Position numbers and translations under genes: made by a program
In this document: in pieces, positions 23,113-35,700 of the stretch
Layout: each line of letters starts with the position of its first letter
Position numbering within the stretch: the first letter of the stretch is position 1
Notes under the pieces: generated by a model
Told to the model about the DNA's origin: nothing
The model's input: only the letters and a program-made list of their open reading frames with translations
Databases searched by the model: none
Assembly (NCBI RefSeq): GCF_001039355.2
Contig: NW_019774069.1
Location: 436,346 to 500,345, forward strand
Source of the DNA: Lingula anatina
Lineage: Eukaryota; Brachiopoda; Lingulata; Lingulida; Lingulidae
DNA: 64,000 nucleotides
Direction: 5' to 3'

Positions 23113-25425
23113 TCTTTTTTTTTTTTTTTTTCAAACTCGTGAGGCAAAATGAAAGTAATGCAGTTAGAGACAATTTAAATGTTCATAGGTCAGCAGTTAT
23201 CAAATTATGTCACGCAGCCACACTGTAAAGTCAGGCAGTGCTATGCAAGTATCTATATAGTAATAAGTCCCTGAATCATACACTGCTACCCTAGTAACAT
23301 TTGGCAGTATTGTTGAAAGTGAAAATTTTGATACAAAGACAATTAAAAGATTTCAAGAGGGCTTCTTAAAAGTGATGCAACATCCAAGTGGGTACTGTAC
23401 AGGTTCACTATACAGGACAGTATTGTTGTGCTCACATCAGGGAACCAAACATTTTCAAAAGTATTTTTGCAATGTAGCTGAGGGTAATCTAAATATTTGT
23501 GCCGCAGAATTATTTATCCAAAATAACACATATCCCAGATAACAGGCAGTGCTTTCTGCAGATTTGTTACAATAATTTTGATAATGTTACACATTGTAAT
23601 TTTTTATTTCACATTAAAGTTTTATAACAGTTAACAATACAATTGACATTATTCCATTTTCCAATTATAAATAATAAAAATAATATTTACTTTGAAATTT
23701 CTGCTTTGTATTTTGAATTTTTCATTTAATACTTTTAGAATCAACTATTAATTCTCTGTATCTATACTCCCTATGAAGAGTAGAAATAAATGAAATGAAG
23801 CAAGGAGAAAAATGAGATAAAAATTCTTTACAAACAGGCCAGGGTTGAACATATAATTTTAACTGCAAGCTGGGGAGTAGCACCAACTATCATGCTTTGA
23901 AATTTGCCAGTTAATGTATCAACACTAAACTTCCCCCAAAAGGTCTGTCAATTAAGTCCCAAAACTATTCCAAAGTAACGGTCCTTTAGATTGCACATTT
24001 AACACTTTTATAAAGTATATAAACCATGCATGTTACTGCCCATCCGTGCAATCAAAGAGAATCAATGCTGTCCTCCAGAGATCAAGCACATCATTAGGCA
24101 AAACAAGGCAGTGTTTCACATTCACATGTTTATATTAGTTACAGGAAACTTATCCCATTTAGAATTTATAAACATAATATAAATTGAGCTTATTTAGTTC
24201 TTTTCAATTCATTTCCAATTTTCCTGCTTTTAACTGTTGGTGTTTAAATATACTGAGAAAAAACCATTTGATGGAGAGAAAAACTATCATGATACATTAA
24301 ACATTCCATACCTATTAAGTATATTTTGGCCTGTGCGTCTTCACAATGTTTATCCTTCAAGCTCAAAAGAATCACCTAATAATATATGTTAAATTTAACA
24401 AGGAAATCTTGTTTAAAAATAGTAACATACTGCAAACAACCAGCAAAATGAAATATAATGCATATCTGACAACAGCAATTTCTACAGTATATGCTGGCAT
24501 TTGTTATGCATGCAACTGACAATAGCTGCCCTTTTATAAGTCACAACAACTATTTATAGATTTGAGACCTTACTGACATCTGTAACAGCATACTGGGCAG
24601 CAGTGGCACACTGTAGAGCACTTTTCCCACACACATTAACAAAAAAATCACCCTTTCCTGTTAAAACAGGTGCGGTTTTCTATAATTGTTCCTATTCCAT
24701 TTAATACAGTTAAAGAGCCTGCAGCCATAACAGACTCCACACAGCTTCCACAACAAGGTATAATGGCCAATGTTACATAAACCATATTACTATACAGAAA
24801 TACTCCTTGGTTAATACTTCATCCAGAATGAAAGTAAACCATACACATTGCTATGATAGAAATGCTTTGATATATGTATTTTTCGTTCTTGAATATGCAA
24901 ACACCATATGTTTTCACTACTACATCTTTAACATTTCTATGATTAAAGCTTGACAGTGTACAATTACCAATGACATTTTATTTTTGAACACACTTTCTCT
25001 AATAGGGCTGCAGTGCTGCCAATATAAAGAACCTTCCAAGGCAGTACAATATCTAATACCAGCTATGGTAAAAGTTGAACCATTAAATTGAAACTTATTT
25101 CACCTACCACATAATGCAAGTTTGAAAAGATCTGCTAATTGTTTAATGCAAGATCTTATACCTTCTCTTGATATATATATAACCTAATAAATAGTTTTAT
25201 GGTATTCAGCACGTCCCGAATGAATAAGACTTTTAAGATATGTTGTACAACAATTATACTATTTCCTTTTTTTTTCCACAGAACAGTCCAGCAACAAACT
25301 GGGTCGACATAAATCCTCTCTGTCAAAACTCAGAAATAACTTCGCATTACAAAGTGCACTGAGATTAACTAAGGAATGACATGATATAGGTCTAAGAATA
25401 TGCATTTTTAAGGGCCTCAATCTGT
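23113..25425. other. Convergent 3' UTRs of the unrecognised gene and HTT
   Basis: AT-rich, non-coding 2.3 kb between two facing stop codons. An ATTAAA at 23613-23618 could end the + strand transcript. The remainder, read on the minus strand, is probably the HTT 3' UTR. No other exon or mobile element was recognised. Confidence 0.45.
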
Positions 25426-28400
25426 TCAGTGTGTCCAGCTGGCCACCAAGTCAGCATAAGGAGACCCTGTCTGCCCTACTGCTTGGAAAGTGGACTGGAA
25501 TGCTCTCCGCTGTCCTTCCTCTGACAACTGGTCATAGAAGTCCAGTGCTGCAGTATGGAACAACTGGCAGTCTGCCTCCTCCAGCTTACCCATTCTACTC
25601 TCAACATGACGGAAACTTTAACATGTTAAGGAAAATTGGTGATAAATTTGCTGATAAATTATTTTTACTATTTGTATATCTACTGCAAAATCTGAGGTTT
25701 TTGTACGTAAGTCAAAGTTTGGCAAGTCACAAATAACTTAATAATGTTTGATCACATTAATATGTAGGACTTGGAGAACATTCATTTTAACTATAACAAC
25801 TTGATGCAATTCTTTGTAATAGTTGTTCATGCATTACATTATAAGTAAAACTAAATTAAAAAAAAAATTAATAAATTTACAATAAATTAACAAAACTGTT
25901 TATTTTTTACACAATGACAAGGATACAGTGCCCGAAGCCATTGGTTGGTGGAGGCACTGATGAAGAAGCAGGTCAGACTCCAGATTGCCATAGCAATGGG
26001 GGTGCGCTGTGTGAAGTTGGACAAAGACAGCATCACCCAATCCTGTACAAGACTTTGCTGTTTCTTTTTATGTAGGGCTGCAAACACCTGAACACAAATA
26101 GGAAGGAAGAAATTATAATAATAATACACAATGTATAAATTACAATATTCTCTTGTTTAATAATGAGAAAAACACCTTTTTTTCTTACTGATCAGGAGAT
26201 AGTAAGTTTTAGATGTAACTGATACAACTGATCTTGGGGGAATATATGAGGCTGGTATCTACACATATCAGAAAAGTTGCCAACTGTATCTTAAAAGTTG
26301 AAAACTTTTAAGCATTTGGGCAGTTTTGCATCTTTTGACAATTCTAAAAGAAAGTTTTCAACTTTGTCAGCTAAACTGTCGACAATCATCCAGTGTTGTC
26401 AATATGCTAGTTCTCAAAATGGGAAGGTGTATTGTTCATATGTTCCTAGCTATAGAAAAATGCCCCTAAAAAATGAAATACAAAAGAAAAATACACTCAC
26501 ACATGCATTTGCTGTTCCTAGAGTGATCTTCTGGAAATGGCAGTCTCAATAAAGGAGAAACTATGAGAGAAGAATATTCGAGTTCCTGCATTACCTACCT
26601 CAAATACCACTCTTGCCATAAGCTGTGGGTGAGGCTGCTGACTAGACAGAAATTCTCCTATTACTTTATTCATGATGTCTTGAGGAGGGAAGAAGTCGGT
26701 CAAGAAAGATGGAAGGATCTGTGTCAGGACTTGTGCTTCAAATGGGAATCCTTTCCTTATCCTAAAATAGTTTGAAGGTATCCCATAAATCTTTAAAACA
26801 CTTTTGTCTTATAGGGCATTGATCTATTATTTAGCTCATGCAGTTCCCAATGGTGCACAGGAAAACTTGGGCCATATTTAGCATGTACGAAATTGATAAG
26901 TCAACATATTTAAAGCCTTTATTAAATCAAAATCATAGAAAAATCAACACCATTATTCCATTTCTTAAGCATACAACAATCGACACAAAAATAAGACTTT
27001 ATTGCTGTATGCTTAAGAGTTATAACAGCAGCAAAAATACCTGTCAAACAGCACAGTCACTCTCTCCATGGCAACAATCAAAGACTCCGGATCTTGTGGA
27101 ATAGGAACCTCTGCAGGCAGCTCGATGAAAAATGTTGTCTCACTGTGAACTGAAGGTGTGTACTGGTCTCCTTGTTTGCCTAGAAAATTAACATTTCTTG
27201 TTATGAAAACTTTTGGGAGCTATAGCAAAAACAACAGACAATGGAAACAAATACAGTGAATGCAGCTGTTCAGGAGAGGATAAAATTAAGGTAAACGTAG
27301 CTATAAATTGTGACACTAAAATAAAATACACATTTTAGCAGAGGCAGATGATAGCCATCTTCTGGGTCTTCCAGACAGTCAGAATATTTCAAGTTTTCAT
27401 TGTCGGGTATCTATTTTTTTCTCTCAGAAGATGATCAAAAATGGAAGATGGATCAACAAAGATAACTTGGAAGACTGTCAGAAAATTTCTCTGGATCTAC
27501 CCATTTTAGGAGTAAAAACAACCAAATGCAATGTTTCATAATTTTCGTACCTGCATACATACAAGTCAACATGAGGCCCAGTGCTGCCAGTGCTCTCTGC
27601 GGACTGGGAAGACATAACCTTAAAACAAAAAAGAAAACAAATCTCATGAAATTTTAATTACCCATTAGTGACACTGAGTGAAAGAAACACCAAGTTCAGG
27701 AATGAAAATCACATTCATTTCCTGATACAGGACAAAAAAAGTTGACAAATTTACCTAACAACTTGCTCATAATAAAATAACCAAATGACCATTGGTAATC
27801 AACTATAGCTGGTGATTAAAAATTTTAATACATGGGAATATAAAGAACAAACTTCTAAATTTTTAAAATCCTCTAATGTACTTGTTTCAGTTCAGTGTCC
27901 TTTCCACTGCCGATTAGTTATACAGTATGCCTAGTCTTCCCTTACCTGTCAACTGCCAGTTTGATAAGTGACTCTGTGTCCTGCCCGCTGATAACATTTG
28001 CCAACACCAGTCTCTCTAGACCACGGAGGATAACCAAATAGACGGCAAATGGACACACATCTTCACCAGAAGTGGCCAGAGATACTGCAACCTGGACACA
28101 ATTGTTTATATCGTATCATAATAATGTATGTTTCCTATTTTTAATACAATTGTAATCAGACCTGATCTATTGGAAATTTGTTGAGACAATTACAAATTCA
28201 CTTTCACCATTCTCTCGATAATCAATACAATAAACTTGATATTTAATCATATCTAAACATCTTTCATAATGAAACACTGAGCACCGTCATTCTCAGTCTC
28301 CTCTTTATTACAATTCAATGAAACCAGAAGATATTAAAACTGTACCAAACATTAAAATAAAATTAGACTCAGAAACATAGTAAGTTATCAAGTTTAGTTT

Positions 28401-29799
28401 TGGTAAGATAGATACACCACCTGTAGCACCCTGGATGCAAACTCTGTATCTTTGATCTCTTCCTGGAAATTTTCAATTAAAAAGAAAGCTGTGGACCACA
28501 TCACAAGAAGATGCTGCTGACAGTGGACTGTCATCCTGGAATCCAAAGTTTATAGTGGATCAACTGTACATGACCTTATCTTACCTCAAGACTGAATTCT
28601 GTTAGTGTGCACTGAACACATTGGTCATAAATTAAATAAAATGATAAGAAATAAATTTCTGAGAGTCAGATTTTAATAATCAACCAATGCCTTAAAATTG
28701 ATGAAATATCAGCAACTTGGCTATAAAGAACTTACACATTCATAACAACTGTAAATGAAAAATTATCTTCTGAGTTGCAACTATTGGCCTTATTCAAATG
28801 TTGGTACTCACAATCCAATAATCTCCATTTGTTTGACCAAGTACTCCATGATATCAGGAATGATGCCTCGGCTCAGGTCATTGATGCCAGTCTCCAGAAT
28901 GTACAGGCAGCCATGAAGGGCTGCTATACGCGATGGAATGTGGGGACTTTTCAAAGTGGACTCCACAACTTTCTCAACTTTCTCTGCCTCCTGACCAGTC
29001 TGGTGAGAAACAATAAAGACAATACAATATATCAAAAAATGTGCTAATGCCTTTTCTACCTTTATTACTTCAGCTTAGATAAATGCTGTGGAAGGACATT
29101 TTTACAACTTGATAAGAAATGAGAGAGGTGCACAGGACGCCAAATGCCCTATTAATATCTCAAACAATGGGATCTTACCACCCCTGTGATGGCTGCAGCC
29201 TTACATATCCCCACCACCAGGTACTGCACTGTCACTTCATCTTCCTGGGGGTGGCACTTAAACACATCCATCAGGGTGTCCAGCATCCACTCAAACTGCT
29301 GTCTCTCAGTGAACAGGTCAGATATAGCAACAACCTGATAAAATCACAGAAAAAATGTTTGCATTAATAATTGTGTGGTATAAATAATTTTTTCATTTAA
29401 AAACTTTCATAATCTCAATAATATTTTCCTTTTTAATCCTATGACCTTTCAAATTAACAAAAAAAAGTATCGTGATTAAGCTTTCCCAAATACAGCAAAA
29501 TAATTGTTTCAGCAGTTTTGGGTTTCAGGATTCTTCTCAATTCCATGCAGCTGCATACTTACTGACTTCACGGTCTGGTTTATCAACATAAGAGGTGTTC
29601 TAGGGGTCACTCCAGGAGTTAGCCACTGTCCATACAAGTCCACAAGGAATTGAACACAGGAATGGAGGTCAAGACCACTATGGCTGGAGGAACGTCCTCT
29701 GGTTGTCATGGCAACAGACAGTTCCTGGTCATCTTCACTACTACCAGATTCACTAAAGTTCAGCATCCCAACAACAGACCAGATGGATTCAATGCAAAA
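25426..29799 (-). CDS. HTT: HTT exons 45-54: C-terminal HEAT domain
   Basis: Exons: 29563-29799, 29179-29334, 28812-28999, 28421-28535, 27946-28091, 27551-27618, 27041-27179, 26599-26761, 25927-26087 and 25426-25615, residues about 2455-2974. [66 protein letters not shown] and [14 protein letters not shown] match human closely. The last exon's TTAAAG acceptor is weak, but the join restores the spacing to [13 protein letters not shown] and the protein ends WTH, a few residues short of the human end. Confidence 0.93.
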
Positions 29800-32700
29800 C
29801 TGCAAATGAAAAATGCAATAAAATCAATAAGAATTTTAAATGCACATTTCTTTCTCTTTCTCATCCACAAACACACAGATTTCCCCCTCGGCAAGTATCC
29901 TAAATACTTTATTTCAAAAATGTTTGTGCTAAGTCCTGTAGCATTTTGCACTTATGAACAATAATAAGAAGTAAACAAAAAACCCTTTCATTCATAAACA
30001 TTACAGCTCTGGGGATATGAAGTCCAATTAAGTCTGAAGAGTTAAATGTTAGCATCACATTCAGAAGTCTAACAAGAGACCCAAACATCTCTATCAATAG
30101 ATCCTAGGAACTGTATTTTATATTCCCACCATATTACCTGCCCCATAGTAAATGCTTCAAGTCCCAATTCTCTCTCCAGGTTACAACCAAAGAGATCTCT
30201 TTCCTGACCAGATAAGGAAGTATGACCTCTGAACCTGAAAACAAAGTTTACAGCAGTCTTAAGCAATGATTGCCTACTTCAAAGACACAAGAATGTTTAC
30301 TTTCATGAAATCCTAAATCAAAAAGAAACAGGTAAATAAGGGAAAAACTCACTTGGTTTAATAGATATAGGCACACTTCAACTGAGAGCAACTTACTTTA
30401 GTAAGCACAGATGGCGGAGATCCCTCTCAATAATCGATCGCAGCAGCAGCAACCTCTTACCACACCTTAATATAAAAAAGCAGTTACGTAACATTCAAAT
30501 CTAGATAATTTTTTAAAAATATACACATCATTAATGATTAAAACAAACTAGGACTTCACCCAAATTGAATGAGTGAAATTCCCATTTTTTTTCAGACATT
30601 GCCTCAAAGAAATCTCACTAGTTTCAATGTGGCAGTAACTAGTTCTAAATTTAGTACATAAGATGATGGAAACCAAGTGGTGTATAGAAGCAAAAATACC
30701 TTGTATGCATAAATGCCAATGGTTTGTCTCTAGGCTGGTTTTCATGAACTCCATTGCAAGGATTGCCAGGGTCTGGAGTGAGAGTAGATTGCAGTAGGAG
30801 AGCAGTAATACACCGCACAGCTAACACAATGCATTGGGTTCTATCCACCTCTTCCTCTGGAGAGACTGGATGCTGCTCTTCCTCCAGTAAAGCTGGGTTC
30901 AGTACGCCTAGTAAACACATCCATGTCTCCTCAAACTGCTGCCGACTTGTCCAGCCTAAAAAGTATAGGAAATATGTTTTATAAATATGAATACATTAAA
31001 AATATAGACTGCATGAGATAAATTGTTGTGATCTGACCGCATGCTTGTATATATCTATTTTTCAGATGTATAATGAAGTTTTTAAAAACATTACATGACA
31101 AAGCTTAAAGCAACAAACCAAATCCTCTTTATTTCAAATTAGCACCCTTGTAAACATTACAATGTATGCATCAAAGAGGCATAACTTACCAACAACATTC
31201 ACCCTGAAGATGAACTCTCTCAGGACATCTTTTTCCTGCAAGAAGTCTAGAGGCAGTGGAGGAAGCTTGGTCTTGGTCTCTCCACCAGGGGCAGGCATCC
31301 AACCTAGTTTCCACACCAGAGGGGGTGTGCGAGCATAACTATTGACCAGAGGCAGCCTGGCTAAACCTGTACATGGAATATCATAAATCAAAAATCTATC
31401 ATAAATCAAAAAACTTCACAAGTATAGGAAATATGTTTTTTAAATACATTATAAATACATTAGCTTGATCTCCATAGCCTAACAAAAGCAAAGTCTGGAC
31501 CAATTTTCTTACTTAATATCATAAAATCCATAATTCTAAATACTGAAAGCACCTCAAATTTTACATAAGTATTTAGAACTTTTTTTCTTAAATGTTAACC
31601 AATCTGACAGATGTGAATACATACTGACAACAATGTTCCTTAACAAGCCAGACACATAAGGTGACAGCTGTCCCTGTGCATGGCGAGGCCGGAGATGTGT
31701 GCGAAGACAGTGGAGAAGCTCAGATATCTGATCACATGAACGGATAATGTGGTGGAAACCTGATATGAAGAAATAATTTAGGAGTTTACAGAACGATAGA
31801 CATTTGAACAGCATTTTGTATTGTCTGCAATATAAGAATCTTATCCAGCTGTTCAGAGTATTTTGCATTAATTCTACTTTAATCTATCTCAAAACATTAA
31901 GAACCACATGGAGTATAAAATCACTTAACTGTAGAACTATAAATTCATCTGATGGTAGGAAAAAAAGTACAAAAAATTATACTTATCTCTTCCTTCTTTA
32001 AACATACATTCTTCTGGTTGAATGCAACATAAGACCTTATGTACAAGTGGTTAAAAATATAAATATTCATTGCAAATGTACAAAAAGTGAAGGAAATACA
32101 TCACTTAATTACCATTGTATCTGTGTCTAGGAGTAGAGTCCTCTGTATTTTCATGGTTGGGGAGGGTGGCAAGCTGCTCTCCAGGGATAACTACCACTAT
32201 AATACAATAGATATAACCAGTAACAGTAAAGCAGACATCCCTATTGTCATATTAAAATTGACAGTTTCGAAAACTCAGCTTATAATACAATTTAAAATCT
32301 TTACAAGTTTAAACGTTGCAGGCTAGAGCCTATATTCAAGAATGAAATTTTAAAAAAAGAACATATAAACACACTAAAGTCATCAAGCAAACAGTCAAAC
32401 GTCTTAAAATGCCAACAATAGTTTTTTTCAAAAGTTCTTTCCCACTCTTTTCAATCTTCTCACTTCCTACTCACTTGAGACAAGCAGCTGATGCACTGCT
32501 CTGACTACAGAACACACCCAGGTCACATGCTCTGTGGAACCAATCACAGTGAAGCTTTGTTGATTCTGCAGAACTGCACAGAAACACCGCAAGGAAGTTT
32601 CCAGGTGTCCAGAGGCTGGGATCTGGTCTTGATTAAGAAGCCAATGAACGATCTGTCAGGGGAAAGTCAAAGAAATTGATTATACCCTAATGATATATGC

Positions 32701-35700
32701 AATACCGAAAATTCAAATTAAAGAATAGAACTTTGGGGTCTTTATCAGCTATAACAGGTACAGAGGGGCATGGAAATTCAAAATACATATNACTATTCCC
32801 CGTCGTTCTTTCCCTCCAGAATGGCCGCTGGACGAGTGTTACGGAGCAAATATGACGTCACTGTAATCGGTTAATAATCATTTTTGTAAGCAGTGCTGGG
32901 ACATTTGTGTAGTGAGGTCTTGAGAAATAAATTATTGCAATTATGAAAAGGAACATTCTATTCATCAATGAAAGGCAAAACAATGTATGCAGAGATAAAT
33001 TCTAGAAATGAAAATTCACAGATAATGATAAAGAGTGTTAAAAGAGCAACAGCTCAAAACAACAATATCATTTACCTCCATGTTAAGAACAGCAAACCTG
33101 GCCACATCTCTCACTGACTCTTCAGGAATCTGAGGTTTCCATGGCAGCAATCTCAAGGTTTTTATGTACTCCACCAGAGCTGCAGTCAGATGATTGACAT
33201 TCTCTAGCCACGCAGTGTCTGTGAAAAAGTCCTCCATTTTCTCTAGGAAGCTGTCCTCTTGCGATGTTTGCTTCTCACTGTAGGATAATACTTGGTGTGG
33301 GACAGGTAACATGTTGATGATGTTATTTATATGCCTGAGGAGAGTTAATTGTGATGCCTGCAATACTGGGTGCAGAGAATCGCTGTCTTCTGTGCTCTCA
33401 GTTAGCTGGAGATTTTTCATGTTTTGCAAAGTGTTCTTTCTTCCAATAGATATGCACTGCTCAAGAATCCCCAAATGGAAATCCTGTATAGAAAGTTAAC
33501 TCAAGTATTCATCAAAAATTCATTTGTAAAAAAAAATCCTAGCTCACTTCAATTGCCATTTTGCATGATAAATTATAAGAGTAACTATTTAAGGGAGCTG
33601 CCAATTCATTTCTCTGAACCAACCTTTCATTTTCAGTAAGAAATTCCTACCTTAGTCATCATCACAGTTAAAATATCAGAGTAGTCCAGATGCTGCAAGA
33701 AAGACGCACAGTTTTCTGTCCTGGCATCTACACTGAAGCACTCAGCTTTAACCATCTGTAGATAGTTCTCCTAAAATTATCATGAAAAGACAACCATGAG
33801 GAGGAGCAAAAGATTATAAGTAAGAAGTAATCTTTTTTTCTCAGTTCAAGTTATTTTCACATTTTTAATAGCTGTACTAAGTCAAAGCCCATATTTTTCT
33901 TGGCCTGATTTGGATAGAGCAGTGAAGGGGTGAGATGTGAAGAATGCAGAGACCTTGGTAAGAGACATCCTGGTTGTAAGTTAAGGAAGTTAATGTTACA
34001 CAATCCAGTTTTGTAAGTATGCCTACCTTGGTAAAGGAGACATTCTTGTTGTAACTTAAGGAAGTTAATGTTACACAATCCAGTTTTGTAAGTATGCCTA
34101 CCTTGGCAAAGGAGACATTCTTGTTGTAACTTAAGGGAGTTAATGTTACACAAGCCAGTTTTGTAAGTATGCCTACCTTGGTGAGAGACATCCTGGTTGT
34201 AGGTTATGGAAGTTAATGTAACATAATCTAGTGTTGTAAGTATGCCTACCTTGGTAAGAGACATCCTGGTTGTTGTTCCACTCTGCAGAGGATGTGAGAG
34301 CTGGAGTTCTGGTGGAGGTGACTGGTGAGGTGACAACACTGAACGCAGCTTCATCAACAGGGATGACAGCCGTCCATGCCTGATAAACAACATTTAGTTT
34401 CAAATTTATGTATACCATCATCTGACTTCACAACAAAAGCCTGACTGAGTAGTTACAACCGTATAATAACGTCAGAGAATAACCACTCTGAGATTGATTA
34501 TAAAGGAATTTGAAATTTTCAGTTATGATGAGTCTCCCTCAATTGTTCCCTTTGAAATCTGGCTGTTTGGTGAAGTCAGTCAGACTACACTAGGCTTAAG
34601 ATATGGTCTAGAATAAGTCACAACCCTTAAAATGCCTTGAAAGTGGTCACCTACCTTCTAGTCAGCCCAGCAGTTTGCATGAACTGGAGCAGTTTGTCCA
34701 GGTCTTCCAATGGTAGTTGGTTACTACACTCCTGGAAAAAGACAACAATGTTAACTACACCATCTTAAAATTCAGTTTAAGTTTTCATCAGTGTAATTTT
34801 CAAAATTGGAATCTTGAACAGAAGACCCAAACTTAAATTTTTATATAAAGGCAACCTTCAAAGATTCATATATGCCTATAATATTTTCAATATAATTTAT
34901 AGAAAAAACAATTTCCATCACCAATCAAATACATAATAATCAAAAGGAAAAATAAAACGAGTCTATCTCCTCATATCCTGATTTATCCCTATTGTCTTTA
35001 ATCTAAAAGATAGGACTACACATTTACCTGCACACTGTCTGCCAGTAAGAGCTCCACTCTTCTACAAGCCAAGGCGTCACACATCCTGGCACCAGCCACA
35101 TGATATGTGTGCAGGAACTTGTCTATGAGAAGGGTAAGCAGGGCTCCACTTTGACTTAGGTGAATAGCTTCTAAACATTGGAGAGTCTTCTTTACTACAC
35201 TAGGCTGTAAAAATAATCATGTAATAACAGACTTTAAGTTAATAATCTAAGTCTATTATATTCATCTTATAATTTTTACAAACATTTTGAATTAAAAATG
35301 AGGAATCATCACGGTCTGTTACCAAAAGTATATCATTAATAGTTATAATATCTACACATAAATTTCATAGTATAAAGTAAGTTTAGTCTATGTAATAACA
35401 GAAATCATTACCTTTGCCAAATTGTCGCATCTTGAGTGTATGGCCTGTACAAATAACCCACTGGCTGCAGAGTTTCTGTGAACTGCACTGGATTTGAAAA
35501 TGAAAAAAACTTGAGGCACTGCAAACATGGTTAAACATAATACCAACAAACCACAACATACAACAGCTGTGAAAGAACACTGAAGTTAGAATTTGGGCAA
35601 TAAGATACTGTTGTGGAGATGTGGATAGTGTCCATGAGCATAGTCAGGTCTTTGAGAGTCAGAAATGGAGCAGATTTTGGATAACAAATGGTGGTAAGAG

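Noticed and set aside
25431-25736. Plus-strand 101-residue open frame
   Set aside because: Antisense of the last HTT exon; no splice or start support.
33857-34393. A 178-residue open frame on the minus strand with repeated [13 protein letters not shown] segments
   Set aside because: Only the first 43 codons are HTT exon 35. The rest is the tandem repeat in the intron, which happens to lack stops.
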